This document shows positions 11,410 through 21,810 of a DNA stretch of 64,000 nucleotides, in pieces. The position numbers were made by a program, and so were the translations under genes. The notes beneath the pieces are model-generated. The model did not search any database, had not been told where the DNA came from, and saw only the letters and a program-made list of their open reading frames with translations. Every line of letters begins with the position of its first letter. Position 1 is the first letter of the stretch. The DNA is from Tridacna crocea (lineage: Eukaryota; Mollusca; Bivalvia; Cardiida; Cardiidae): NCBI GenBank assembly GCA_943736015.1, contig OX031068.1:26792296-26856295 (forward strand), written 5' to 3'.

Positions 11410-11798
11410 TTAACCCTTTCCCAAACTAGCCCTAGATGTCTGCTGTACAAGTCTTTTGGAAACACTCTGGGAAAAGGAGAAATTGCTCGTAATGAGCAAT
11501 TTCTCCTTTTTCCACAGTGTTTTCTACCCTGCAGGAGAACTTTCTACCATTTTCATTAAATTTAAAATTGCTGTCTGCAAACGCTTTCCCAAACTAGCCC
11601 TAGGTGTCTGCTGTACAAGTCTTTTGGAAACACTGTGGGAAAGGGAGAAATTGCTCGTAATGAGCAATTTCTCCTTTTTCCACAGTGTTTTCTACCCTGT
11701 AGGAGAACTTTCTACCATTTTCATTAAATTTAAAATTGTTGTCTGCAAACGCTTTGAGTTTGGAAGAGTCTAAAATTTGTTGTATGGGAAAGGGTTAA
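11410..11798 (+). mobile_element. TTAA MITE, ATTGCTCG-type, with 168-bp internal tandem duplication
   Basis: One pair of TTAA ends but two full cores (GAAATTGCTCGTAATGAGC at about 11480 and 11648). The CCCAAACTAGCCCTAG motif at 11420 recurs at 11588, so the repeat unit is 168 bp with very little divergence. Confidence 0.85.
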
Positions 11799-12059
11799 AG
11801 GATAAGTGACAAATGCTATTTTTTTCAACATTATTTGTGAATGTCAGGGGCCCCTAGTGTCAGTAATTGATAAAAAGTTCTGTTCAACTTAAGGCTATCA
11901 TGTTTTCTTTATTATTTTCCAAATGATAATAGCCTATGCTCGAAGTTCCTGTATATAATTCCAGTAAAACTTATATTTTTGGTTCAGAAGGAAAAGAAAA
12001 GTGAAAAACACATACATGTAATTGAGCAGAGACTGACACCAGTGTGAATTATTTTTCAT

Positions 12060-12265
12060 GCTTCAGAATTCTGTACCGGATGACAATCTTTCGGCCTGGT
12101 CTGTATTGTAAGCAATTGCTGACATGTTAAATGAAGGAGTATCATTGAAATGGAAGAAAACATTTTGGGAAAAGGGGAAAATTCTGGTTACTGCTTTTTT
12201 GCTCCTTCTCCCCATAATGTTTTCAAAGGCCTTTGATTTTTAGAATAGGGAAAAGTACAGACTTA
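12060..12265 (-). mobile_element. Decayed TTAA MITE
   Basis: GAAAACATTTTGGGAAAAGG and CCATAATGTTTTC retained; TTAA ends lost. Confidence 0.55.
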
Positions 12266-12311
12266 TATGGTTAAGAAAGTTTTGAAAAATTACACTTTGA
12301 ACACTACAACA

Positions 12312-12539
12312 TTTTCTCTTTTACCAATTGCTAAACGATAAAATTCTTGATTTGTCCAAATTGATAGCAGTTGCAGACGACAAATTAAGGGTGGCAGAAC
12401 TTTTCCTTGATAGGGCAGAAAATATTGTGGGAAAAGGAGAAAATACTGGTTACCAGCATTTGCTCATTTTCTCACAATGATTTCTAGAGGCTTCTTCCTC
12501 CGGGTCGTTAAAAGTTGGGACTATGTGGTTAAAGATTAA
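12312..12539 (-). mobile_element. Palindromic TTAA MITE, abutting pair
   Basis: Diverged core (AATACTGGTTACCAGCATTT). Its terminal TTAA (12536-12539) begins the next copy in the same orientation. Confidence 0.75.
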
Positions 12540-12769
12540 ATCCTTACCAAACGACAAAATTTTACTGGTCCAAATTGAAAGCCTGTGCAACTGACAAATT
12601 AAAGATAAATTAACTGTCATATGATATGATTTGTCAATAGAATAGTAGAAAAAACTGTGGAATAAGGAGAAAGTGCTGGTTACCAGCATTTTCTCCATTT
12701 CCCACAATGAATTCTAAAGACTTCTGCTCTAAGTTAGTTAAACAATGGGAATTTGTTGTAAAGAGTTAA
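12536..12769 (-). mobile_element. Palindromic TTAA MITE, abutting pair
   Basis: Carries a small internal TTAACTGTCATATG insertion-like stretch; core AGTGCTGGTTACCAGCATTT. Confidence 0.75.
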
Positions 12770-13107
12770 TTGAATTTATGAATGTTTATAATCCATTCAA
12801 GTCTTTCATTTTTATCATCTTCTCAATTCTGTAATTTCTACATCGTCATCTTTTTTGTCTAATGATTGCTTAAACAAAGATTAGCCCCCAGATATCTGCA
12901 GTCTGATGTTGACCTGTACTCTTCTTAATTCCAATGAACATCCATATCCAATACCATTTCAGTATTCAGACAAAAATTAGTGGTTTCTTGGTTGCTTTGA
13001 ATCGTATAAATGACAGCTAAAATCAGTGACTCAGTGCTATACTACACAGCAAAATTTTACATTAGTTTTTATCGAAAGTATTAAAAAATCATTGCTGTCG
13101 TCAATCT

Positions 13108-13260
13108 CTGACTCTTTACCAAACATTTTTGGACTTTACCAGATTAAAAGCATTTTCAGATGACACATACAAGATCAAATGATGGTTTCTGTCTACAGTG
13201 GGTTAGAAATAGAAAAAATGCTTCAGAATTCTGTACCAGACGACAAAAAAGTGTCTGGGC
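13108..13260 (-). mobile_element. MITE half and scrambled end
   Basis: CTCTTTACCAAAC...TTTTCAGATGACAC is a MITE left end; a second broken end (CTGTACCAGACGACAAA) follows at 13230. Confidence 0.5.
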
Positions 13261-13496
13261 ATAACTCTTTACCAAATGACAAAATTTTAGACTTGTCCGA
13301 ATTCAAAGCATTTGCAGACGACAAAATAAATATACATATGTAGCTCAGATGATGATTTTTGTCTTTGATATGGTAGAAAACATTGTGGGAAAAGGAGAAA
13401 ATGCTGGTTACCAGCATTTTCTCCTTTTCCCACAGTGTTTTCAAAAGGCATCTCTCTCCGGTTCCTTAAAAGAGGGATTGTGTGGTAAAGACTTAA
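13261..13496 (-). mobile_element. Palindromic TTAA MITE, full length
   Basis: Left TTAA mutated to ATAA; core perfect. Confidence 0.85.
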
Positions 13497-13850
13497 ACCA
13501 AAACCATTAAACAAGCCTATAGGGGCTTTTTTTTTTAATAAATGACCAGTGCATTGGTTACATGCTAGCTGACTATAGCTGAATGAATTGTACCAATTAG
13601 CGTTTTATTAAGTACAGGTAAGCGATTATCTTATTTTGAAATTCAATGAATGTTTGTCATTTTGAAAAGTACTCTTGTTCTATACCCAGAATGCCCAAAT
13701 CAGATGGATTTGTATTTGAAAAATGCCATCTAGTGGGACATAATGGTGCTTGCTAAGAACATGACTGTGTTTTGATGTTTCAACATCATAGTCTTCTTTG
13801 AGAACTCACTATATACTTGCTAAAGGTTGGTTGCTAACAGAGGTAGCCAT

Positions 13851-14078
13851 TAATCCATTACCACACAATCCCTACTTTTGACGACGCGTAGAAGGAAGCC
13901 TTAAGAAAACATTGTGGGAAAAGGAGAAAATGCTGGTAACCAGCATTTTCTCCTTTTCCCACAGTTTTTTCTATCCTTCACAAAACCCCTTTCAAATTTT
14001 TAGTCAATTTTATTTTGTCGTCTGCAAATGCTTTCGATTTGGACAAGCCTAAAATATTGTTGTTTGGTAATGAGTTAA
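13851..14078 (+). mobile_element. Palindromic TTAA MITE, abutting pair
   Basis: Intact core; shares TTAA at 14075-14078 with the next, inverted copy. Confidence 0.9.
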
Positions 14079-14302
14079 CTCTTTACCACACAAGAAAACT
14101 TCAGACTGGTCCAAATTGAAAGCATTTGCAGACTACAAAAAAAAGGCTTCTGAAAAATTAAAATTTGGTTTGGGAAGGGTAGAAAACACTGTGGGAAAAG
14201 GAGAAAATGCTGTTACCAGCATTTTATTCTTTTCCTGGAGTGTTTTCAAAAAGCTTCTTTCTCGGGGTCGTTAAAACTTGGAATTGTGTGGTAAAGAGTT
14301 AA
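14075..14302 (-). mobile_element. Palindromic TTAA MITE, abutting pair
   Basis: The core apex has lost one base (AATGCTGTTACCAGCATT) and the right arm is altered (CCTGGAGTG). Confidence 0.85.
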
Positions 14303-14589
14303 GACAGATTTTGACCGTAATGCTGATACAGCTGTTAGAAAGATAATATTTTTAGGTACATGTATCAACTGCTTATCAATTTTCATAAATTGTGTGAAAA
14401 AATGAGAAATCACCAATACTGAGCACCTCCCTATTTGCTATGGTATTTCATGAAATCACAGAATTGAGAATTTTTTTTGTCTTCTTCATTTTTTGTTTTA
14501 TTGTAGATTTTACTGTTTATCATTTTGTCAAATGTAATGTATGTTTTAAAGCTCATGCAATGAATTTCTCTTATAAACCGGTATTTTTT

Positions 14590-14783
14590 TTAACCCTTTA
14601 TCAAACAATGCCTTGTTTTAGTGACCCTGAGAGGATATTTTAAAACATTGTGGGAGAAAAACTGGTAAATGCTGGTAATCAGTATCAAAGGCAGAAATCA
14701 TCATTTGAGCTACATGTAATTGTCGTCTGCAAATACTTTGAATTTGGTTAAGTCCAAAATTCTGGCATATGATAAAAGGTTAA
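14590..14783 (+). mobile_element. TTAA MITE lacking the right core arm, abutting pair
   Basis: The core palindrome is deleted after AATGCTGGTAATCAG; ends intact. Shares TTAA 14780-14783. Confidence 0.8.
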
Positions 14784-15007
14784 CCCTTTCCCAAACAATC
14801 CCTTGTTTTTACGGATCTAGAATAAAAGCCTTTTGAAAACATTGTGGGAAAGGAGAAAATGCTGGTAACCAGCATTTTCTCCTTTTCCCACAATGTTTTC
14901 TACCCTATCATAGACAGAAATAATCTTTTCAGCAAGAGTTGAATTTTCATCTGCAAATGCTTTCAATTTGGTCTAGTCCAAAAGTTTATCGTTTGGGAAA
15001 GGGTTAA
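14780..15007 (+). mobile_element. Palindromic TTAA MITE, full length
   Basis: Same orientation as its abutting neighbour; TCCCAAACAATCCC end and perfect inner core. Confidence 0.9.
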
Positions 15008-15459
15008 TTCATCAACTGTTGAAACAAATTTGCAGCAGAACACTAAAAACATCCTAGTAAAACATTTTCTAAAACATTGTAGTAAAAGGAGAAATTGCAT
15101 TGTGAGAGAGATTTCCCTTTTTGTCAGGAAATTGGCTGTTGTAGTCTGTCTGCTATAGGACAAAGACAAAAGTAGTCTGCAGAAGGAACTGTGTTGATAT
15201 TGTTTTGTAGCGGATAATTGTCTGTCAGATATTTGTTTACCAAGCTTCAAAAACTAGTTTATCCAGGCCCAGTTTCACCAAAAAACTTAAGTCTCTTATT
15301 TTTCTAAAATCAAACAGTTTCTCACTTAAGTTGGGTATGTTATTTGAAGTGCATTTCACTAACTTACAGTGACATATGTGTCTTTCTGAAATCCGTAATT
15401 AATACATTCTTTCAGGCTTAACTCTGTCAAATAAAGTGATCTTTATTAATTTAACAGAC
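15008..15459. other. No supported gene
   Basis: A short MITE-like stretch (ACATTGTAGTAAAAGGAGAAATTGC, split by changes) lies at about 15075-15115; otherwise nothing recognised. Confidence 0.35.
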
Positions 15460-15685
15460 TTAATTCTTTACCAATCGGCAAATTTTCGACCAAACTGAAT
15501 CGAAAACATTTGCAGATGACAAAATAATGTGGCTGAAACATGGAAAATTGTTTTGGGGAAGGTAGAAAATATTTTTGGAAAAGGATAAAATGCTGGTAAC
15601 CAGCATTTTCTTCTTTTCCCACAATACCTTTAGAAGGCTCGCTCTCAGGGCCATTAAAAGTTAAGATTGTGTGGTAAAGAGATAC
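15460..15685 (-). mobile_element. Palindromic TTAA MITE, diverged
   Basis: Core altered (GGATAAAATGCTGGTAACC); right TTAA replaced by GATA. Confidence 0.75.
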
Positions 15686-15689
15686 GCCT

Positions 15690-15862
15690 TCCAACTTTTA
15701 ATTACCTTTTAGAAGAAGGTGTTTGAAATTATTCTGTTAATCAGCATTTTCTCCTTTTCCAAAATGTCAAATTTCAACATCTGGGCCGTCTTCAATTTGT
15801 TGGATGCAAGTGCTTTCAATTTGGACTAGTCTTAAGTTTTGTCATTTGGTAAAGAATTGAAT
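15690..15862 (+). mobile_element. Truncated TTAA MITE
   Basis: The left core arm is missing; the right half from CAGCATTTTCTCC to GGTAAAGAATTGAA is readable. Confidence 0.65.
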
Positions 15863-16506
15863 CATTATTTTGCCGACTTGCCAGCTCAGGATTTGAGAAT
15901 GTTATTAATGTTGGTTAATATTGTTGAAGTGCATCTCGAATAACAAACTCAATCCAAGTCTAAAAATGAGTTTGCATGAGGATTTAAGGTAGTGGACCCG
16001 TAATAGGCATAGTGCAGCATGGCACAAAACTTCTGGACAGTTGATAAAGACAGATTTTGTACAGATATGATACTATTGCACATTTTAACCGAACAGAAAT
16101 TCCTTCGGGGTCTGTCTTGAAATTATTTGTTGATACTTTTGTTAGTTTCCAGAAAAGGGAGGTAATTATAATATCCATTTGTAATGAAATTATAGTAGTT
16201 TTAGATTTATAAAGGATAATTCTAGGAAGGACAAATAGGAAAAAGTAGTTCGGTGAAAGTAGTACAATAATGCTCATTTTTAATCTTAGCAAATTTTCTA
16301 GTGTAATATTATAGTGGAAATAGCTGTTTTCTATTACGGGTCCACTACGTTAAGCTAAATAAGAGGATAATTTTTTTGTGAAATTAGGCCCTGTTTGCAT
16401 TAGATATTGCTGTCATGAAGTTGAGGTTTTCAAAAGAAAATTGTAACTCAAGTATTCACTCCGAAAAAAAATTGTCAACTTGCTACAATACTTTCTTCAC
16501 TGTGTT
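15863..16506. other. No supported gene; partial inverted repeat
   Basis: GTAGTGGACCCGTAATAG at 15990 and, inverted, CTATTACGGGTCCACTAC at 16331 bracket about 360 bp, probably another TIR element. A minus frame at 15984-16292 is inside it and has no family signature. Confidence 0.45.
15991..16348. mobile_element. Inverted-repeat element, about 358 bp
   Basis: Perfect 18-bp inverted ends TAGTGGACCCGTAATAG(G)/(C)CTATTACGGGTCCACTA at about 15991-16008 and 16331-16348, preceded by TTTAAGG and followed by CGTTAAGC. Internal sequence is AT-rich and not recognised. Confidence 0.55.
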
Positions 16507-16657
16507 CTAAATTCTTTACCAAACAACACTTAGTCTCAATTGAAACTACATGTATCTACAACACAAAATAAAATGTGACTCAAAAATTGAAAGATATTTT
16601 GGGAAGGATTTTGTTTTCATGGTCATTAAAAGTGTGGATTGTATGATAAAGGGTTAA
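16507..16657 (-). mobile_element. TTAA MITE with the whole core deleted
   Basis: Both halves join directly (TTTTGGGAAGGATTTTG); 151 bp. TTAA 16654-16657 starts another left-half fragment running to about 16745. Confidence 0.75.
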
Positions 16658-16745
16658 TTCTTTAACTAATGACAAAATATTGGACTTTTGTCCGAATTGA
16701 AAATATTTACAGCAGCTGAAATGTGATTGAAGTGAGATGATTGTC

Positions 16746-16973
16746 TTTAGCCCTTTCCCAAACAACAACTTACGGACTAGACCAAATTGAAAGCATTTGC
16801 AGACGACAATTCAACTCTTGCTGAAAAGATGATTTCTGTCTATGATAGGGTAGAAACATTGTGGAAAAAGGAGAAAATGCTGATAACCAGCATTTTCTCC
16901 TTTTCCCACAATGTTTTCAAAAGGCAATTGTTCTAGACCTGTAAAAACCAGGGATTGTTTGGTAAAGGGTTAA
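16746..16973 (-). mobile_element. Palindromic TTAA MITE, full length
   Basis: Interrupts the preceding fragment; core near-perfect (AATGCTGATAACCAGCATT). TTAA 16970-16973 is shared with the next copy. Confidence 0.85.
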
Positions 16974-17130
16974 CTCTTTAATAAACAACAAAATCTTGGA
17001 ATCACCTAATTTAATGTGCTCTACCCTACCCAAAACCTATTCCAATTTTTAAGTCGCATCTTTTTTATTGTCTGCTAAAGCTTTCAATTTGGACCAGTCT
17101 AAAATTTTGTTCTTTGGTAAAGAGGTAATC
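16970..17130 (+). mobile_element. TTAA MITE with deleted left half and core
   Basis: Left end joined to the right half at CTCTACCCTACCC; right TTAA mutated. Confidence 0.7.
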
Positions 17131-17880
17131 AATAGAACACAGGATTCAGTGGTCGAGGGATAACCGGACTTCACTGTAATAAAGGACATATGACTAGGCA
17201 AATGTTATGAAATAAAAGTGCTAATTTTAAGTTGTAAATTTAGGTTTTTATTGTACCAAAATCATTTTGTAAAAAAGATGAAGCTTCATTAAATGTTACA
17301 ATTTTAGTGTTTTTTTGGTCCTTTTTCAAATCTTTCCAATCCTTGCAGATATGTGTGATTTCTTGCTCAGCTGGATGAAACCCAGCAGAGCTTACCTTAT
17401 GGCATGGTTTTTCTTGTCTGTCTGTCTGGCTGTCTGTCCTAATGTTATTAATAGTCTCTTATTTATGCTATTAAGTTTTGGGTTTTGGTAAAACTTTCAG
17501 TTTGTTATATCATTTATAGTTTAAATCCTGGTGATTTTGAAAAAAAAACAAAACGGACAAACAATTAGTAAAAGGTAGCCATTTAAAGTTGAAAACTTAT
17601 TTCCTTTGTTAATGCCGCATTTACATGAACAATAATGTCTGTGGTGTCCACGATTTCAAAACATTGCTTCATTCATTGTATTATTGGAGTAGTGAAACTA
17701 AACTGCAATGTTTACACCAGGTACATTTTTCACATTTTGAGGGAAGCCTGGTGAGCTTGTTGGTTTGTGAAACTGCATTGATTGTGAGGGAAAGTGTAAT
17801 GATCATAAGGATGATAAATAAATTTTGTCAAAAATTTGGTCACACTCCAATTAATAGTTAGTTTTCTGACAGAATACATT
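17131..17880. other. No supported gene
   Basis: A short (CTGT)n run at about 17434-17458. The 78-codon plus frame at 17625 has no supporting signals. Confidence 0.35.
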
Positions 17881-18036
17881 TAAGGAATGAAGAAAAATTT
17901 TTTTTTTTTTCATGGAGGTATGAAAAAAAAAAAACCCTAATCACACTTTATGAACTGCAAAGCGGTTTCATACAAAAGTCTGATTAGGGTTTTTTTCATA
18001 CCTCCATGGAAAAAATAAAATTATCTTCATTCCTTA
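17881..18036. mobile_element. 156-bp inverted-repeat MITE (family 3)
   Basis: Ends TAAGGAATGAAG/CTTCATTCCTTA are inverted; inside, CATGGAGGTATGAAAAAAA and AACCCTAATC pair with AGGGTTTTTTTCATACCTCC. A related stretch occurs at about 18288-18312. Confidence 0.75.
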
Positions 18037-18329
18037 GAATTCAATATTACGGACAACATCCCTCCACAGAAATAATTCAAACTGCATTCATTTTCTTTAG
18101 TTTTAGATCTAATGTTGGATCTTTTAAAGTTCCTCCCACTCCTATTTATATGGTGCAAGAATATAACAAGGAAGCAGTTTCCAGATCCCCAATACTGAAA
18201 ATTAACCAATAGAATGAAAGTAAAGGAGCAAAGCAGTGTGTAGGACCCGCAGACGTAACCTTCAGCAAAAGTAGTTCCGGCACATGGTGATTTTTTTTTC
18301 ATGGAGCTTTGAAAAGAAAAATTAGCCAA

Positions 18330-18524
18330 TCAGAACTCACCAATGTTCATGAAAACAACTGATATTAAATTATTTAGAACATTGAAATAATAGTAAAGGG
18401 TAGCCAATTTAATTTCATGATTTATACTCGCCCGATGGAAACGTCCATAAGGACTATATTCCTGTGTAAGTCCACAAATCCACAAAATAAACAAGTAATA
18501 AACTGTCCATAATACATCCTCCAT
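18330..18524 (-). CDS. Candidate small secreted-peptide ORF (weak)
   Basis: 64 codons start with a signal-peptide-like stretch (MEDVLWTVYYLFILWICGL) followed by a polar, aromatic region (TQEYSPYGRFHRAS). A cacag|G acceptor-like site occurs at the end of the hydrophobic part. The start context is poor (C at -3). The rest of the frame is AT-rich and could be chance. No family recognised. Confidence 0.15.
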   Translation of the reverse strand: MEDVLWTVYYLFILWICGLTQEYSPYGRFHRASINHEIKLATLYYYFNVLNNLISVVFMNIGEF

Positions 18525-18539
18525 GAGATACTTTATGTA

Positions 18540-19143
18540 AACCCCACTTTTACCTCAGTTTATTTTCAGTGTGCAAAACGCTCACATGCTTACATGTAAG
18601 TTCTAGCATTTCCAAGCTATTTCTTTTGCCTTTACCTTGTTTAATATATATTTGTGCATCTATGAGATGTCAGATTTAGATAAAGATGAAGATATTCTGT
18701 CAATTGCATGCCATGGAAACCACTACAAAAAAGTACAAACGTACACCTGGTGCAAGAAAAAATGACTGAGATATTTTACTGTCAGAGGTTTTGACTTGTC
18801 AAGGTAAAATTTACACTATTGATTCAAAACTCTTGATTTTGAATGAATTTCAAGTTTTGGGTGAAGACACTACTATTTTAGATTCATTTCACCCTTCTAA
18901 GTTGACTGCATACAAGGATAGCTCTAGGTCTAGTTTCCACTTGGTGGAAGATAAGAACCTGTGTTTTCAGTTCCACTGTTGGTCAATATGATAGAACCTT
19001 TGCTTGCTAGGAAGTATGGTGGTAAAGCTTCCAAGTCTCAGTCTCTCTACCATTGAGATCCCCTGAGAAGGTGGGGTACCAGGGTCAACATGCTGCATGT
19101 ATGGCCATATTGAGTCTCGCCATTAATGTTATCTACAACAAGC
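18540..19143. other. No supported gene
   Basis: A plus frame at 18791-18991 is open for 66 codons without splice or family support; GTGGGGTACCAGGGTCAAC at 19070 is unassigned. Confidence 0.3.
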
Positions 19144-19362
19144 TTAAAGGGCAAATCAACAAGTTTCTGATATGATTAATTTTGAAATCTACATCTATCA
19201 AATGGCAACCTGGTAATATTGTAATTTGAAAAAAAAAAAAATTAGTTAAAGTACTTTTTTTCAATTTATATTTTTGCTTATTAGTTTTTCTTGCATCGCT
19301 TACCTCCCTTACTTATTGTAGCGCACCTTGATCTGTGACGTCATAGGAGCGTTTGTTTCAAT

Positions 19363-19565
19363 ATGGACCTTGTTTCAGATAGTGAAATGAGCGATATTTA
19401 AGACGAAGGAATACACGATTCAAGGCCGGTAAGGCCGTACATGTACCACCAAGTTTTTAATAAAACTTAATAGTTTCTGATGATGAGGATAAAAGTAAAA
19501 ATTCGCCACCAATGGCGAAAATAACGATGTTATGCCGGACTTTTGAACAGCGTGATGAGTATCAC
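19363..19565 (+). pseudogene. Remnant resembling the N-terminus of P2X7-like transposon ORFs
   Basis: From ATG 19363 the frame gives MDLVSDSEMSDI, a stop, then DEGIHDSRPVRPYMY before decaying. An acidic start followed by RPYMYEP/QPYRFEP is typical of the P2X7-like ORFs I know from mollusc and cnidarian repeat elements. The cysteine-rich core normally following is not seen. Position just inside the left TIR supports membership in the 19144-22595 element. Confidence 0.25.
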
Positions 19566-20111
19566 GCCTACATGTATTAGGCTATGGGGCGAACGTCGCT
19601 TACAGAAATATTATTCGATACATGATAAAATTAAGTCTACGGCATAAGCTTTGCTTCACTTGAAGTATTTTCAGTAGATTTACGGGTGGCATTAATAATA
19701 ATAATAAAAAAGACGGTTTCAAGACAGTTCCACGACTACACAGTTCCCCGACACTTTTAAAGACATTTCTCCTACACTTTAGTTTCATGTCAAATAACCG
19801 ATTTCTTGACTTTTACGATTGATAATCGTGAGATGTTAGTTCTAACTATTTGTTGATGGATTTTATATTTGTACTTTGTAAAGAATTATGTAAACATTCA
19901 CAGGTACAAAATTTGTTCTCTCATGGGTGAAGGGTTACACAATAAATCGCGATTTTCGTGAGAATAAGAATAGTTTGAAATGCTGTTAACGAGCGTGAAA
20001 TTTGAGAAAATAATACGTTCCGAGATCGTTAAGACAATCATCAAAATTATTTTATATTCTGGGTAACCACGTTTGTATCAATTTATCCTTTATCCACAAT
20101 ATTTTCTACTT

Positions 20112-20362
20112 TTAACTCTTTACCATACGACAAAATATTAAAAAGGTCCAAACTGAAATAGCTTGCAGACGACAAAATAAAGTTATATATTTCAAATATT
20201 GAAATTTTTTTTTTCCAGCAGAGTAAAACACTGTGTTAACAGGAAAATATGCTGGTTACTAGGTTACTTTCTACTAGGTAGCTGGTTACTTTCTTACAAT
20301 GTTTTTAAAAGTCTGCTGTCTTCGGGGTCGTAAAAATTATGGATTGATTGGTAAAGGGTTAA
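20112..20362 (-). mobile_element. TTAA MITE inside the THAP transposon
   Basis: Core expanded by a repeated GGTTACTTTCTACTAGGTA-like stretch; ends intact. Confidence 0.7.
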
Positions 20363-20429
20363 ATATAAATCCCACACATTGGGCACAAGTTCTGGTTAAG
20401 TTCACAGGGAGCAGTATCCGAATTTGAAT

Positions 20430-20480
20430 TTTGCTTTGAATTTGGTCTAGTCCAAAATTTGCCGTCTGGGAAAGGGTTAA
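20430..20480 (+). mobile_element. MITE right-end fragment
   Basis: TTTGAATTTGGTCTAGTCC to GGGAAAGGGTTAA; its TTAA abuts the next copy. Confidence 0.6.
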
Positions 20481-20700
20481 ATTCTTACCAAACATCAAAT
20501 TTATTGACTCAACCGAATTGAAAGCAATTAGAGTCAACAAATTAAATTTAACTCGCATGTTTGGACTTGTTTTTGATGGGTAAAAAACCTTGTAGAAAAA
20601 GGAGAAAATGCTGGTCAGCAACATTTCTCTTTTACCTATAATGTTTTCGAAAGTTTTTTCTATCTTTACAAGGGTCGTAAAAACAAAAGATTTCTCTCAG
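20477..20700 (-). mobile_element. Decayed TTAA MITE
   Basis: Left end and core (AATGCTGGTCAGCAACATT) readable; right end lost. Confidence 0.65.
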
Positions 20701-21004
20701 TAGCCTGTCTAGAAGACAGAGTATGGAGAGGAACAGGGAAATATCCACAAATCAGAAATTTAAAGATACAATTCAAAATTTGTTCAAAATGATAGTAAGT
20801 TGTCAAATCATTTTTAAGAGTGAAATGTCTAAGAGAAGAAGTGTACGGGATAAAAGCTGTAACATGGGTTTACTGTCACAAACAAACATTACAGAGTAAA
20901 GGGGTGAGATATGCATGTTATGTAACCATTTCCTGTATTGTTTCAACTGGCCGGTGATGGATTAACATTTATGACCATGACTAGGGGTAGCCAGATACTG
21001 ACTT

Positions 21005-21236
21005 CACCCTTTACCATGCAAACCCTAGGTCTAGTTTCCAATACCCAAAGAAAGAGTGTTTGAAAAACAGTGTGGGAAGAAAAAGATGTTTACTGTTTAA
21101 GGGCAAATCCTAATATATTTTGACCATACTGTTTTTTACTCCAATCAGCTGCAAATATTTTTGGTTCACAATTCTTTTGTTGTCTGCAAATGCTTTCAAT
21201 TTGAACCAGTCTAAAATTTTTGTGTTTGGTGAATGG
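21005..21236 (+). mobile_element. TTAA MITE whose core is replaced by a transposon end
   Basis: Outer halves are MITE (CACCCTTTACCATGC...; CAATTTGAACCAGTC...); the middle is the TTAAGGGCAAATCC fragment at 21099. Confidence 0.6.
21099..21162 (+). repeat. Solo copy of the transposon end inside a MITE
   Basis: About 60 bp from TTAAGGGCAAATCC to AATCAGCTGCAAAT match the last 60 bp of the 19144-22595 element (inverted, 22595-22535) with few differences. The fragment replaces the core of the MITE at 21005-21236. It could instead be the true left end of a 1.5-kb element. Confidence 0.4.
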
Positions 21237-21239
21237 TCA

Positions 21240-21531
21240 CTTGACCCTTTGTTTTTTTACAACCCTGAGACAGAAGCCTTTTGAAAACATTGTGGAAAAG
21301 GAAGAAAAAGCTGAAACACTTGAAAGTTAACATCATTTGAACAATCCAGTCTTTGGTACTTGCAAAATCTATGTTATGAATTTGGATGAATATGTTATGA
21401 TGATGCCTTTGAAAACATTGTGAGGAAAAGAGTAAATGCTAAGATTTTCTCCGTTTCCCATAATGTTTTCCATCCTTTCCAAATCAAATTTCATTTCAAC
21501 TTTTTGATTACCATTTTTTGTCATGTGCAAA
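21240..21531 (+). mobile_element. Two MITE fragments
   Basis: GAAGCCTTTTGAAAACATTG at about 21275 and GCCTTTGAAAACATTGTG at about 21404 mark two partial copies, the second with a reduced core. Confidence 0.5.
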
Positions 21532-21763
21532 TTAACCCTTTACCAAACAATCCCTGTTTTTTACAACCCTGAGATGGAAGCCTTTTTAAAACATTGTGGG
21601 AAAAGGAGAGAATGCTGGTAACCAACATTTTCTTCTTATCCTACAATGTTTTCTATCCTGGTGGAAACAAATTTCAATATTTCAGTTAGGTTTACTTTGC
21701 TTGCAAGTAGATCTACTTTTAATTTGGACCATTCTAAAATTTTGTCTCTTGGTAAAGGGTTAA
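21532..21763 (+). mobile_element. Palindromic TTAA MITE, full length
   Basis: Complete ends; core AATGCTGGTAACCAACATT slightly asymmetric. Confidence 0.85.
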
Positions 21764-21810
21764 ATGTTGAAAACATTTGGGGAAAAAAAGGGAGAAAACG
21801 GCTCCAATTT

